Shown here one piece after another: positions 28,632 through 38,422 of a stretch of DNA of 64,000 bases; the first letter of the stretch is position 1; each line of letters begins with the position of its first letter. Position numbers and translations under genes: made by a program. The stretch is from positions 39,886 to 103,885 of the forward strand of contig MKUE01000131.1 in the NCBI GenBank assembly GCA_001897675.1, written 5' to 3'. The DNA is from Thiobacillus sp. 65-1059. GTDB lineage: Bacteria; Pseudomonadota; Gammaproteobacteria; Burkholderiales; Thiobacillaceae. Below the pieces are notes generated by a model. The model made no database searches. It was not told where the DNA came from and saw only the letters and a list, made by a program, of their open reading frames with translations.

Positions 28632-28864
28632 TAACAAGCCCGCACGCACATGCAATCCAGCTCGAAGCGGGCCAAAGAGACGTCAGTTTTGTAGCGAAGC
28701 TGCGGTGTCCCAGCCGCAGCGCAGGGCGGAGAGGATCGGTGGAAATTTTGCGGCGCTACCGCAGGCGGGCTACCCTTTGCACCGCGTGGCTGGCGCAACG
28801 CTTCAGCGAACAGGCCTTTGCATGCCTTGCTTGGCAATGCCAGGAAAACCAGGGGGAATGGGGA

Positions 28865-28954
<90 letters not shown>

Positions 28955-29024
28955 GGCGGCGCGTATTGTAACCGAGTCGGACGGTTTGCTGGACGAAAAT
29001 TTCGCACTCGGTCAGACTGCGTCC

Positions 29025-30440
29025 ATGCCCACCATAAAAACGAGGGAATCGATCGGGAGGCTCGCAGCGCTGGTGCTGGCTTTGGCACTGGCCGCCTGCA
29101 GCCGCCCCCTGCCCCCGCCCGAAGCCACCGGCGAGTTGCGGGTCGGCGCACGCAATAGCCCGGCCACCTATTACATCGCCCACAACGGCGAGGCCGCCGG
29201 GTTCGAGCACGACTTGATGGTGGCTTTCAGCCGGTCGCAGAACTGGTCGCTCAGCTGGACCGAAAAAAGCCGCCCCGAAGCGCTGTTCGAGCTGCTCGAC
29301 ACGCACCAGGTCCATCTGGCGGCGGCGGCCCTGCCGCTTGCGGTCGTGAAGGATCGCCACCTGATTGCGGGCCCGGTGCTGTTTGAAACGCCGGTCCATA
29401 TCGTTTACCGTGCCAGCGACAAAGCGCCGCGCGGCATGGCGGACTTGCCCGGCAAAAGGCTGGCCCTGATTATCGGTTCCGGGCATACGCCCATGCTGAT
29501 GCGCTTGAAACGCAAGCATCCAAAACTTGCCTGGTCGGCACTGGACAACGTCTGGCCGGAGGAACTGCTCGCGCAGCTGCAAGCCGGCAAATACGACGCG
29601 GTGGTGATCAACGGCATGGATTTCGATCCGATGCGCAATTTCTACCCTGAACTGGCGGTGGCGTTCGACATCGGCGATACGCAGAAAATCGTATGGGCGT
29701 TGCCTCCCCACAGTTCGCAGGCGCTGCGCAATGCGCTGGCGCGCTTCGTCGAGCAGGCGCGCAAGGACGGCACCATCAAGCGCATTTACGAACGCTATTT
29801 CGGCCACGTCAAGCGGCTGGACAGCACGGACATCCTCGGCATCCTGCAGCGCCGCCGGCAACGGCTGCCCGAACTGCGCCAGCATTTCCACGAGGCGCAA
29901 ACGCTCACCGGTATCGACTGGCGCCTGCTCGCCGCCATCGGCTATCAGGAATCGCAATGGGACCCGTTCGCCACCTCGCCGACCGGCGTGCGCGGTTTGA
30001 TGATGCTGACCGGGGAAACGGCCGACCGCATGGGAATCACCGACCGACTCAATGCGCGCCAGAGCATTCTTGGCGGCGCGCGTTATCTGCTCATGCTGAA
30101 AACAGCCCTGCCCGACCGCATTCCCGAGCCCGACCGCACCTGGTTGGCGCTGGCCGCCTACAACCAGGGGCAGGGACACATGGAGGACGCGCGCCGCATC
30201 GCGCAGGCGCGCAGCGGCAGCCCGGACAGCTGGGCCGACGTCAAGGAGGCATTGCCCCATCTAAGCCGGGGCACCTATGCCAAGGCGATGAAGTACGGCT
30301 ACGCGCGCGGCACCGAGGCGCTGCATTTTGCCGAAAACATCCGCAACTATTACGACATCCTGCTGCGGCTGGAGCCGGAATACAACCCGCTGATCAATCT
30401 GGGCGACAGCGAGGAAGGCCTGGCTGTCGGGCCGGGCTGA
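29025..30440 (+). CDS. mltF: Membrane-bound lytic murein transglycosylase F
   Basis: Outer-membrane lipoprotein that cleaves peptidoglycan to anhydromuropeptides (471 residues). The start at 29025 gives a signal peptide with lipobox (LALALAACSR); an open extension upstream crosses the tRNA gene and is rejected. The N-terminal half is a periplasmic solute-binding (SBP3-like) regulatory domain (GELRVGARNSPATYYI); the C-terminal half is an SLT domain with catalytic Glu in IGYQESQWDP and AAYNQGQGHMEDA. Stops one base from the convergent serS stop. Confidence 0.94.
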   Translation: MPTIKTRESIGRLAALVLALALAACSRPLPPPEATGELRVGARNSPATYYIAHNGEAAGFEHDLMVAFSRSQNWSLSWTEKSRPEALFELLDTHQVHLAAAALPLAVVKDRHLIAGPVLFETPVHIVYRASDKAPRGMADLPGKRLALIIGSGHTPMLMRLKRKHPKLAWSALDNVWPEELLAQLQAGKYDAVVINGMDFDPMRNFYPELAVAFDIGDTQKIVWALPPHSSQALRNALARFVEQARKDGTIKRIYERYFGHVKRLDSTDILGILQRRRQRLPELRQHFHEAQTLTGIDWRLLAAIGYQESQWDPFATSPTGVRGLMMLTGETADRMGITDRLNARQSILGGARYLLMLKTALPDRIPEPDRTWLALAAYNQGQGHMEDARRIAQARSGSPDSWADVKEALPHLSRGTYAKAMKYGYARGTEALHFAENIRNYYDILLRLEPEYNPLINLGDSEEGLAVGPG

Positions 30441-30441
30441 A

Positions 30442-31731
<1,290 letters not shown>

Positions 31732-31785
31732 TCACACGCATTACGTTAAAACTGGAATTGTCCCTGATCGTGCCGGCCATTGCCA

Positions 31786-32118
31786 TCAAATGCCGCTCGA
31801 TTCGTCCAGCAGCCACGCCGGGATGTCACGCTGACCATGCAGTACCCGCCACACATCGATGTGGTCGGCGCGCTCGACATAGAAAACCAGGTACGGGTAG
31901 GTTTTCAGCGGCCAGCTTCGCAGCCCGGGAAGATTCAGCTCAAGTGCATATCGCGCCGAGCCCGTGGCCGGATGACGGGCGATGTGCGAATACGCCCGCT
32001 CTAGCGCATCGACCAGGCCAAGTGCCGCCTGCACCGCGTTTTCCTTCAGATACCAGGCAATGGCCTCGTCGATATCCCGGTTGGCCAGCGCACGCGGGAT
32101 GACGGGCTTTGGTTTCAC
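31786..32118 (-). CDS. parE: RelE/ParE-family toxin
   Basis: Type II toxin of the ParE/RelE fold (110 residues). Recognisable family pattern: DIDEAIAWYLKENAVQAALGLVDALERAYSHI-type N-terminal helices, HPATGSARY, then LRSWPLKTYPYLVFYVE and a terminal VWRVLHGQRDIP. Encoded directly after its antitoxin with an ATGA overlap. Whether it poisons gyrase (ParE) or cuts mRNA (RelE) is not decidable here; the CopG-type partner favours ParE. Confidence 0.82.
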   Translation of the reverse strand: MKPKPVIPRALANRDIDEAIAWYLKENAVQAALGLVDALERAYSHIARHPATGSARYALELNLPGLRSWPLKTYPYLVFYVERADHIDVWRVLHGQRDIPAWLLDESSGI

Positions 32119-32351
32119 CCGCTGCGCCCGCCGACGCGGCGGCGCAAACTTTCGAAATACGCGTCATCTGCCGGGCCAGCCGGCGCGGAAGCTGCGCCCT
32201 CGAGCAGCAGGCCGCGCAAGTGCTGACGGTCCTGATCCTTGCGGATCAGTTCGCGCACGTATTCGCTGCTGGTGCCGTAGCCGCGCTGCGAGACCTGTTC
32301 GTCAACGAAGCTCTTGAGCGAGTCAGGCAGGGAAATGTTCATCGTGCTCAT
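32115..32351 (-). CDS. parD: CopG/ParD-family antitoxin
   Basis: A 78-residue ribbon-helix-helix protein: MSTMNISLPDSLKSFVDEQV followed by GYGTSSEYVRELIRKDQ, the classical ParD N-terminus. The C-terminal part is Ala/Gly-rich and would wrap the toxin. Likely autoregulates the pair. Its start is 43 bases from the smc stop. Confidence 0.85.
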   Translation of the reverse strand: MSTMNISLPDSLKSFVDEQVSQRGYGTSSEYVRELIRKDQDRQHLRGLLLEGAASAPAGPADDAYFESLRRRVGGRSG

Positions 32352-32394
32352 GGCCTGATGCTAGGCAGTTTGGCAAACTTTGGCAATAGCCGTA

Positions 32395-35300
32395 TCAAGC
32401 CGCTTCGACCATCCCCACCGCCTCTTCCACGTCGACCGCGACGATGCGCGACACGCCCGGCTCCTGCATGGTGACGCCGGCTAAGTGCTGGGCCATTTCC
32501 ATGGTGACGCGGTTGTGGGTGATGAAGAGGAACTGGGTGTGGTCGGACATCGCCTTGACCAGGTTGCAATAGCGCTGCGTCTTCTCGCCGCCCGACAGCA
32601 AATGGATCGAGGCGTTCTTCTTGCCGGGCGGCTGGGCGAACACCTGCACGCCTGAATCGAGCAACTCCTCGCCGGTGAGGATGAGCCTGGCCTGGCCGCC
32701 GCCGAACAATTTCGGGAACAGTTCGCCCATGTGCTGGTTGACGGTGTCGAAGGTCTCCTTCAAGCGCGCGCGCGACTCCTGGTCGATGCGGCGGATCGCA
32801 TCCTCCAGCGTGGTGACCGCTTCCAGCAGGTCGGCGCATTGCGTGGCGAGGTATTCGGCGCGCTCCTGCGCCTGGGTCAGTTCGTCCAGCGCGGCGAGGT
32901 TGACCGCGCCCAGCGCGGCAATCTCGTTCTGCAGGCGGTTGATCTCGGCCTGCAGTTGCGAAGGCCTGGGGCTGTCGGCCAGGCCGGATTCGAGGCTCGC
33001 CTCGTCCGCCGCGGCCTCGCGCAGCTGCAACTCGAACTGCGACTGCATCAGCATCGCTTCCTGGTCCTTCAGCTTCAACTGCTCGATGCTGCGGCGCAGC
33101 GGGTCGAGCCCCTGCTCGCAGGCCAGGCGCGCCTCGTCGTGGCTTCTTAATTGCGCGGTCAGGCCTTCCAGCGCGTCGCGCGCGGCGGCGAGCGCGGCTT
33201 CGGCCTCGGTGCGGGCGGTCAGCGCGAGTTGCAGTTCGACATCCAGCGCGTCGGCGGGCAGGCGGGCGAGTTCTTCGCGCGCCTGGGCGAGGCGCGTCTT
33301 GTCGTCGGCGATTTCCTGTTCGATGCGCGCCAGCGCGTCGCCGAGTTCCCTGATCTTGTTGCTGCAGGTGGTGAGCGCAAAGCCGGCCTCCTGATGCCGC
33401 CGCTCGGCCGCGCGCTGCAGTTCGCGCGCCTCGAACACCGCGCGGTCGGCCTGGTCGCGCTGCTGGCGCGCGGCGTAGAGCGCCTCGCGGGCGGCGTCGT
33501 CCTGCGCGCGGTAGTCCTTGAGGCGGGCTTCCAGCATCTCCAGCGTGGCGTGCTCGCTGGTCTGCTGCTGGACGACCTCTTCCAGTTCCTGGGCGATCTG
33601 CGTCGTCCGGCTCTGCACCCGTTCCACCGCCTGCTGCAGGCGCAGCAGTTCCATTTGCGCAGTGTGATGACGGCTCTGCGTCTGGCCGGTCTGCGCGCGC
33701 AGCGCCTGGATTTCGCGCTGGCGATCGCCGTGGCTTTGCTGGGCCTCGGCATGGGCGGCTTCGAGCCAGGCGGCTTCCTCGCGCAGGCGCACGGCGTCAT
33801 CGGTGAGCCGTTCGAGCTCGCGCCCGCGCGCGAGGATGCCTTCCACCGCCGTGTGCGGGCCATGGAAGGTGACGCTGTGGCGGGTGAACAGATGGCCCTG
33901 CGGGGTGACGATGTATTCGCCGGGAGCGAGGCTGGCGCAGCGGGCGCGCGCGGCATCGGCGTCGTCGGCCCAGTAGCCGTTGGCGAGCCAGTCGGTCAGC
34001 GCCGCGCGGACCGCCCCGTCGTCGCAGGCGATCTTGCTGGCGAGGCTTTCCGGCGCGGCCGGTAGCGCCGCGCCCTCCCCGGCCCAAACCGTGAGGCGGG
34101 CCGGCGGCGCATCGGTGAACCAGCCGGGCTGCGCGTCGGCCGCCACCGCCTGCAGACGTTCGCGCAGCACCGCCTCGATCGCCGCTTCCCAGCCAGGGGC
34201 GACGCGCAGTTGTTCCCACAGGCGCGGTGCGGCATCGAGGCCGCGGCTGCGCAGCCAGGCGCCGAGCTTTTCGTCGGCCTTGAGGCTTTCCTGCAGCTTC
34301 TTCAGCGCGGCAAGCTCGGCTTCGGTCTGGTGCAGGGCCTTGCGCGCAGTTTCGAGTTCGCGCATGTGTTGCGCGCGCGCGGCATCGAGTTCGGGCAAGG
34401 CGGTTTCCGCTTCCTTGAGGCCAGCCTGGGCAGCCGCGAGCGTTTGCGCCAGTTCCTCGACTTCGACCTGTTTCTGCGCCAGCCCCGCCGTATCGGTGCG
34501 CGGCAGCTGCGCCTGTTCCTGGACGAGCCGGCGCTGGCGGGCATCCAGCTGTTCGAGCTGGCGCCTGGTGTGGCCGAGGCTGTTTTCGTCGACCTGGCGC
34601 GATTGATCCACTTGGGAAACCAGGCGCTGCGCCTCGCCCACCGCCTGCTGCGCCTCGCGCAGCGCGGCCTCCTTCTGCGGCAGGGTGCTGCCGGTGGCCT
34701 GGCGCGCGGCGGCTTCGGCCTCCATCAACACCTCCTCCAGGCCGGGCTGCTGCGCGTTCACCTCGTTCAAGGCCTCCAGCGTGGCGGCACGGCGCGCCTG
34801 CTGGCCCTCGACGCGCACGCCCAGGTCCTGCACCTGGCGATACAGGCGCTCGCGGGTGGCGTTCTGGTGCGCCATGGTCTGCTCGATGCGCGCGACTTCC
34901 GACTGCGCCTGGTAATACGTTGCCTGCGCGCTGTTGAGCGTGTCCTGCCCGGAGAACTGGGTCTGGCGCGCGGTTTCCAGTGTCGATTCGATGTGGCGCA
35001 GGCGCGCGGTCTCGGCTTCCAGCCTGTTCTGCGCCTCGGTGAGATCCTTGTCGATGCGCGCGCGCTGCTGCGCGGCGTCGTGCTTCCTGGCATACCACAG
35101 GCGGTGCTGGGAAAAGGTCAGGTCGGCCTGCAATTGCTTGTAGTGCTGGGCGACCTCGGCCTGCGCGGCGAGCTTTTCGACCTGGCTCCTGAGTTCGCGC
35201 TGGATGTCCTCGACGCGGTTGAGGTTGTCGCGCGCGTCCTTCAGCCGCGCCTCGGTTTCCTTGCGGCGCTCCTTGTACTTCGATACGCCGGCGGCTTCTT

Positions 35301-35793
35301 CCAGGTAGCCGCGCAGTTCTTCCGGCTTGGCCTCGATCAGCCGCGAGATCATGCCCTGCTCGATGATGGCGTAGGCGCGCGCGCCGACGCCGGTGCCGAG
35401 GAAGAGGTCGGCGACGTCGCGCCGCCGCACCCGCATGTTGTTGATGTAATAGGTGGAATCGCCGCTGCGGTCGAGCACCCGCTTGACCGAAATTTCCGCG
35501 TATTGCGACCACTGGCCGGCGGCGCGCCCAAGTTCGTTGTTGAACGCCAGCTCGACCGAGGCGCGCGACGCCGGCTTGCGGCTGGAGGAACCGTTGAAGA
35601 TCACGTCCTGCATGGTTTCGCCGCGCAGATGTCTGGCCGACGATTCGCCGAGCACCCAGCGCACCGCGTCGATCACGTTCGACTTGCCGCAGCCGTTCGG
35701 CCCCACCACGCCGGTCAGCTGCGCGGGGACGGGAATCACGGTGGGGTCGACGAAACTCTTGAAACCGGCCAGTTTGATGTGGGTTAAACGCAA
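32395..35793 (-). CDS. smc: Chromosome segregation ATPase SMC, lacking Walker B region
   Basis: Structural-maintenance-of-chromosomes protein (1132 residues). N-terminal Walker A GPNGCGKSNVIDA (about 32-44), two long coiled coils, a hinge around 500-650, and a C-terminal ABC half with signature LLSGGEK (ending at residue 1071). After the signature, family members continue with ALTALA..., then the Walker B and D-loop DEVDAPLDDAN; here SGGEK runs directly into TQRYCNLVKAMSDHTQF, so about 33 residues are absent in frame (junction 32580/32581). Adding them would give about 1165 residues, the usual length. Without Walker B and the catalytic Glu, ATP hydrolysis should fail. A real mutation or an assembly fault are both possible. 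Confidence 0.93.
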   Translation of the reverse strand: MRLTHIKLAGFKSFVDPTVIPVPAQLTGVVGPNGCGKSNVIDAVRWVLGESSARHLRGETMQDVIFNGSSSRKPASRASVELAFNNELGRAAGQWSQYAEISVKRVLDRSGDSTYYINNMRVRRRDVADLFLGTGVGARAYAIIEQGMISRLIEAKPEELRGYLEEAAGVSKYKERRKETEARLKDARDNLNRVEDIQRELRSQVEKLAAQAEVAQHYKQLQADLTFSQHRLWYARKHDAAQQRARIDKDLTEAQNRLEAETARLRHIESTLETARQTQFSGQDTLNSAQATYYQAQSEVARIEQTMAHQNATRERLYRQVQDLGVRVEGQQARRAATLEALNEVNAQQPGLEEVLMEAEAAARQATGSTLPQKEAALREAQQAVGEAQRLVSQVDQSRQVDENSLGHTRRQLEQLDARQRRLVQEQAQLPRTDTAGLAQKQVEVEELAQTLAAAQAGLKEAETALPELDAARAQHMRELETARKALHQTEAELAALKKLQESLKADEKLGAWLRSRGLDAAPRLWEQLRVAPGWEAAIEAVLRERLQAVAADAQPGWFTDAPPARLTVWAGEGAALPAAPESLASKIACDDGAVRAALTDWLANGYWADDADAARARCASLAPGEYIVTPQGHLFTRHSVTFHGPHTAVEGILARGRELERLTDDAVRLREEAAWLEAAHAEAQQSHGDRQREIQALRAQTGQTQSRHHTAQMELLRLQQAVERVQSRTTQIAQELEEVVQQQTSEHATLEMLEARLKDYRAQDDAAREALYAARQQRDQADRAVFEARELQRAAERRHQEAGFALTTCSNKIRELGDALARIEQEIADDKTRLAQAREELARLPADALDVELQLALTARTEAEAALAAARDALEGLTAQLRSHDEARLACEQGLDPLRRSIEQLKLKDQEAMLMQSQFELQLREAAADEASLESGLADSPRPSQLQAEINRLQNEIAALGAVNLAALDELTQAQERAEYLATQCADLLEAVTTLEDAIRRIDQESRARLKETFDTVNQHMGELFPKLFGGGQARLILTGEELLDSGVQVFAQPPGKKNASIHLLSGGEKTQRYCNLVKAMSDHTQFLFITHNRVTMEMAQHLAGVTMQEPGVSRIVAVDVEEAVGMVEAA

Positions 35794-35813
35794 GACGGCG
35801 GAACCTTAGCTTT

Positions 35814-35852
35814 TATAATGGGGTCTCCAAACGTCCTTGCGGGGACGTTTTT
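35814..35852 (+). promoter_or_regulatory. TATAAT box and leader hairpin upstream of queF
   Basis: TATAAT at 35814-35819 is followed at once by AAACGTCC (35829-35836), loop TTGCGG, GGACGTTT (35843-35850) and TT. This is a terminator-like hairpin 30 bases before the queF start, so early termination or attenuation is conceivable. It does not match the preQ1 aptamer consensus I know. No good -35 was seen. Confidence 0.45.
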
Positions 35853-35881
35853 GTTGCCGTCATTCTACACCGAGCTTTTTT

Positions 35882-36301
35882 ATGCCCTCCACGCCCGCCA
35901 AGACCCTCGAAACCTTCCCCAACCCGAAAGTTGAGCGCGACTTTCACATTCACATGGAAGTCCCTGAATTCACGTGTCTTTGCCCCAAGACCGGGCAGCC
36001 GGATTTCGCCACGCTGATCCTCGACTACATCCCCGACAAGACCTGCGTCGAGCTGAAGAGCCTGAAGCTTTACATGTGGAGCTTCCGCGAGGAAGGCCAT
36101 TTCCACGAAGACGTCACCAACCGCATCCTCGACGACCTGGTCAAGGCGACCAAGCCCAGATACATGCGGCTCACCGCCAAGTTCTACGTGCGCGGCGGCA
36201 TCTTCACCAACGTGGTCGCCGAACACCGCAAGAAAGGCTGGCAACCGGCGCCGCGCGTCGATCTCACGCAGTTCGAGCATCAGTCGAATACACGCGGATA
36301 A
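35882..36301 (+). CDS. queF: NADPH-dependent 7-cyano-7-deazaguanine reductase
   Basis: Reduces preQ0 to preQ1 in queuosine biosynthesis (139 residues, short unimodular type). Catalytic Cys in [16 protein letters not shown], QueF signature [21 protein letters not shown] (substrate Glu and His) and [11 protein letters not shown]. Start at 35882 ([15 protein letters not shown]) matches family; an in-frame ATG 15 codons earlier overlaps the leader hairpin. Divergent from smc. Confidence 0.96.
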   Translation: MPSTPAKTLETFPNPKVERDFHIHMEVPEFTCLCPKTGQPDFATLILDYIPDKTCVELKSLKLYMWSFREEGHFHEDVTNRILDDLVKATKPRYMRLTAKFYVRGGIFTNVVAEHRKKGWQPAPRVDLTQFEHQSNTRG

Positions 36302-36305
36302 TCCC

Positions 36306-37577
36306 TTGTATTTCCTCGGCATCGACTTCGGCACATCGGGCGCGCGGACCTGCGTCATCGACACCGAAGGCGCGGTCGTTGCCGAGGACGCGCGCGACTT
36401 CGGCAGGCTGGAAGAATACGAGCGCGCCGGCATCTGGCGCGAGGCGCTGTGGGACCTGGTCGCCTCGCTGCCGCCCGCGATCCGTTCGCAGCTGTCGGAC
36501 ATCGCGCTCGACGGCACCTCCGGCACCGTGCTCGCCTGCGACGAGGAACTCGCGCCGCGCCACCCGCCGCTGCTCTACAGCGACGGCCGCGCGGTCATTG
36601 AAGCCGCGCTGATCGCGAAAACCGCCGAGCCGGGCCATCCCGCTGCTGCCGTCACCTCGGGGCTGGCCAAGGTGCTGTGGCTGAAAAAGCGTCTCGGCCT
36701 CACCGGCGCGCGGCTCTATCTCAACCAGGCCGACTGGCTGTCGGGCCTCTTGACCGGCCGGGTCGGCATGACCGACTACCACAACGCCCTGAAAATGGGC
36801 CTCGACCTCGACGCGCTGAAATGGCCGGCCTGGGTGGAATACCTGGCCGACGTCGACTACCTGCCGGTGCCCATCGCGCCGGGCGCCCGGCTTGCCACGG
36901 TGTCGCGCCCGCGCGCGCGCTACCTCGGCGTGAACCCCAGCTGCATGGTGCACGCCGGCACCACCGATTCCATCGCCGCCTTTCTCGCCGCAGGCGTCAG
37001 CCAGAGCGGCGACGCCGTCACCTCGCTCGGCAGCACCCTGGTGCTGAAGCTGCTGTCCGACAGCCGGGTGGAATCCACCGCACACGGCGTCTATTCGCAC
37101 TGGTTCGGCAGCCGCTGGCTGGCGGGCGGCGCCTCCAACGCCGGCGGCGCGGTGCTGCGGCAGTTCTTCGACGACCGCCAGCTTGCCGCGCTCTCCGAAC
37201 GAATCGATCCCGCCGTCGCCAGCCCGCTCGATTACGTTCCCTTGCCGCGCACCGGCGAGCGCTTCCCGGTCAGCGACCCTGCGCTGGAACCGCGCCTGTC
37301 CCCGCGCCCGGCGGACGACGCCGAGTTCCTGCATGGCCTGCTGGAAAGCCTGGCGCGCATCGAGGCGCGCGGGTATGCCCTGCTGGCCAAATTGGGCGCC
37401 ACCCCGGCGGGCCGGGTCGAGACCGCCGGCGGCGGCGCGCGGAACGCCGTATGGACGCACATTCGCCAGCGCCTGCTCGGTATGCCGGTGGCTTGCGCCG
37501 CCCACACCGAAGCCGCCTACGGCGCGGCGCTGCTGGCGCGCGATGGCCTGCAGCGCTTCGCTTCGATCCCTCAATAA
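36306..37577 (+). CDS. FGGY-family carbohydrate kinase
   Basis: ASKHA-fold sugar kinase (423 residues). Phosphate-1 motif FLGIDFGTSGARTCVID at the N-terminus; other ATPase-fold motifs LDGTSGTVLA, HAGTTDSIAAFLAAG, SLGSTLVLKLL and TAGGGARNAVW. The length (short) and the DGTSGT motif resemble bacterial/plant D-ribulose kinases rather than xylulokinases, but the substrate is inferred. The start appears to be TTG at 36306, four bases after queF; no ATG is available nearby, so the gene is probably co-transcribed with queF. Confidence 0.85.
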   Translation: MYFLGIDFGTSGARTCVIDTEGAVVAEDARDFGRLEEYERAGIWREALWDLVASLPPAIRSQLSDIALDGTSGTVLACDEELAPRHPPLLYSDGRAVIEAALIAKTAEPGHPAAAVTSGLAKVLWLKKRLGLTGARLYLNQADWLSGLLTGRVGMTDYHNALKMGLDLDALKWPAWVEYLADVDYLPVPIAPGARLATVSRPRARYLGVNPSCMVHAGTTDSIAAFLAAGVSQSGDAVTSLGSTLVLKLLSDSRVESTAHGVYSHWFGSRWLAGGASNAGGAVLRQFFDDRQLAALSERIDPAVASPLDYVPLPRTGERFPVSDPALEPRLSPRPADDAEFLHGLLESLARIEARGYALLAKLGATPAGRVETAGGGARNAVWTHIRQRLLGMPVACAAHTEAAYGAALLARDGLQRFASIPQ

Positions 37578-38044
37578 GGCCCATTCCTCCGCCTGCAAGA
37601 CGGGGCTTTGTTCTATGTTGATAATGATGTCGTGCTGCAGCCGAAGCCCGTGAATCGCGCCTGATTCCGTTTCGCCCGCGGCCAAGTCCTTCAACAGCGG
37701 AGACGGGCGGGCGGGTTTCGGCCGCCTCCCGGCAAACGACGACAGCAACGCGCTGATCGCCTTGCTGTCCGCTCTGCAAGAGAGGCCGCCATGCATACTC
37801 CTACCCGAGAAGCCCACACCCCCGACCCGAAATGCTGCTGCTGCGGCCTCAGGCCACGCCGCACAAGCGGCAACGACGTGCTGCGCCTGGTCGCCGTCGT
37901 GCTGCTCCTGCTGCCGGTGATTTTCATGCTTTGGGGCTGCCCGGTGCAGACCGGCCCCGAAACTTCCGGATCGAAGGCTGGCCGTCTTGCGGCTGGATCG
38001 CGGTAGGAACGGTGCCTTTATGCCCGCTGCGTCAACAACCGCGT
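37578..38044. other. Gap between the FGGY kinase and the VOC gene
   Basis: A 467-base stretch containing one possible small gene (37791-38006, listed separately). No terminator with a T-run, repeat or RNA structure was recognised. The part opposite, on the minus strand, remains open by continuation of a high-GC frame across the kinase and was judged noncoding. Confidence 0.35.
37791..38006 (+). CDS. Possible small membrane protein with a four-cysteine run
   Basis: A 71-residue frame: polar N-terminus with KCCCCGLRPRR, one strong hydrophobic segment (VLRLVAVVLLLLPVIFMLWG, about 31-50) and a polar tail. AGAGAGG lies about seven bases before the ATG. Composition is protein-like, but it is short, in a high-GC region with many chance frames, and has no recognised family. 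Confidence 0.35.
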   Translation: MHTPTREAHTPDPKCCCCGLRPRRTSGNDVLRLVAVVLLLLPVIFMLWGCPVQTGPETSGSKAGRLAAGSR

Positions 38045-38422
38045 TCAGCCGACTTCGACGAATTCCAGGGTATTGGCGTCCGGGTCACGGCAGAACAAGG
38101 CCGCGCGGCCCGACCTGCTCGCGGTATATTTCACCCCGGCCGCATCGAGCCGGCTTGCCAGCGCTGCCATGTCCTTGACGCCCAGCGCGATATGGCGGTC
38201 GCGGCCGCCGTGCTCGGGGCGCAGCGAACCCGCATCCGGATTGGGCAACCGCATCAGGTGCAGCTGCTGCCCGTTGCCGAGTTCGTACCACTCGCCGGGA
38301 TAAGGCAGGTCGGGGCGGTTCGGGTAAAGCTTCAAGCCCAGCACCGTCTCGTAGAAGGTCTTCGCACGCGCCAGATCGGAAACCAGCAGGCCGGCGTGCA
38401 ACAGGGCATTGATCTCAGACAT
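38045..38422 (-). CDS. VOC (glyoxalase/bleomycin-resistance) family protein
   Basis: A 125-residue single-unit vicinal-oxygen-chelate protein: HAGLLVSDLARAKTFYETVLGLKL at the N-terminus, HLMRLPNPD, HIALGVKDMAALASRL and a terminal RDPDANTLEFVEVG. Metal-ligand His/Glu positions (HAGL, QLHL, HIALG, LEFVE) look intact. Substrate unknown. Overlaps the 3' end of the EamA exporter gene by eight bases. Confidence 0.85.
   Translation of the reverse strand: MSEINALLHAGLLVSDLARAKTFYETVLGLKLYPNRPDLPYPGEWYELGNGQQLHLMRLPNPDAGSLRPEHGGRDRHIALGVKDMAALASRLDAAGVKYTASRSGRAALFCRDPDANTLEFVEVG

Noticed and set aside
35820..35860. preQ1 riboswitch ahead of queF
   Set aside because: The leader is a simple hairpin; the A-rich tail and loop sequence of preQ1-I aptamers are missing.
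36264..37817. 517-codon minus-strand open frame opposite the FGGY kinase
   Set aside because: Antisense shadow of the kinase; no recognisable motif.
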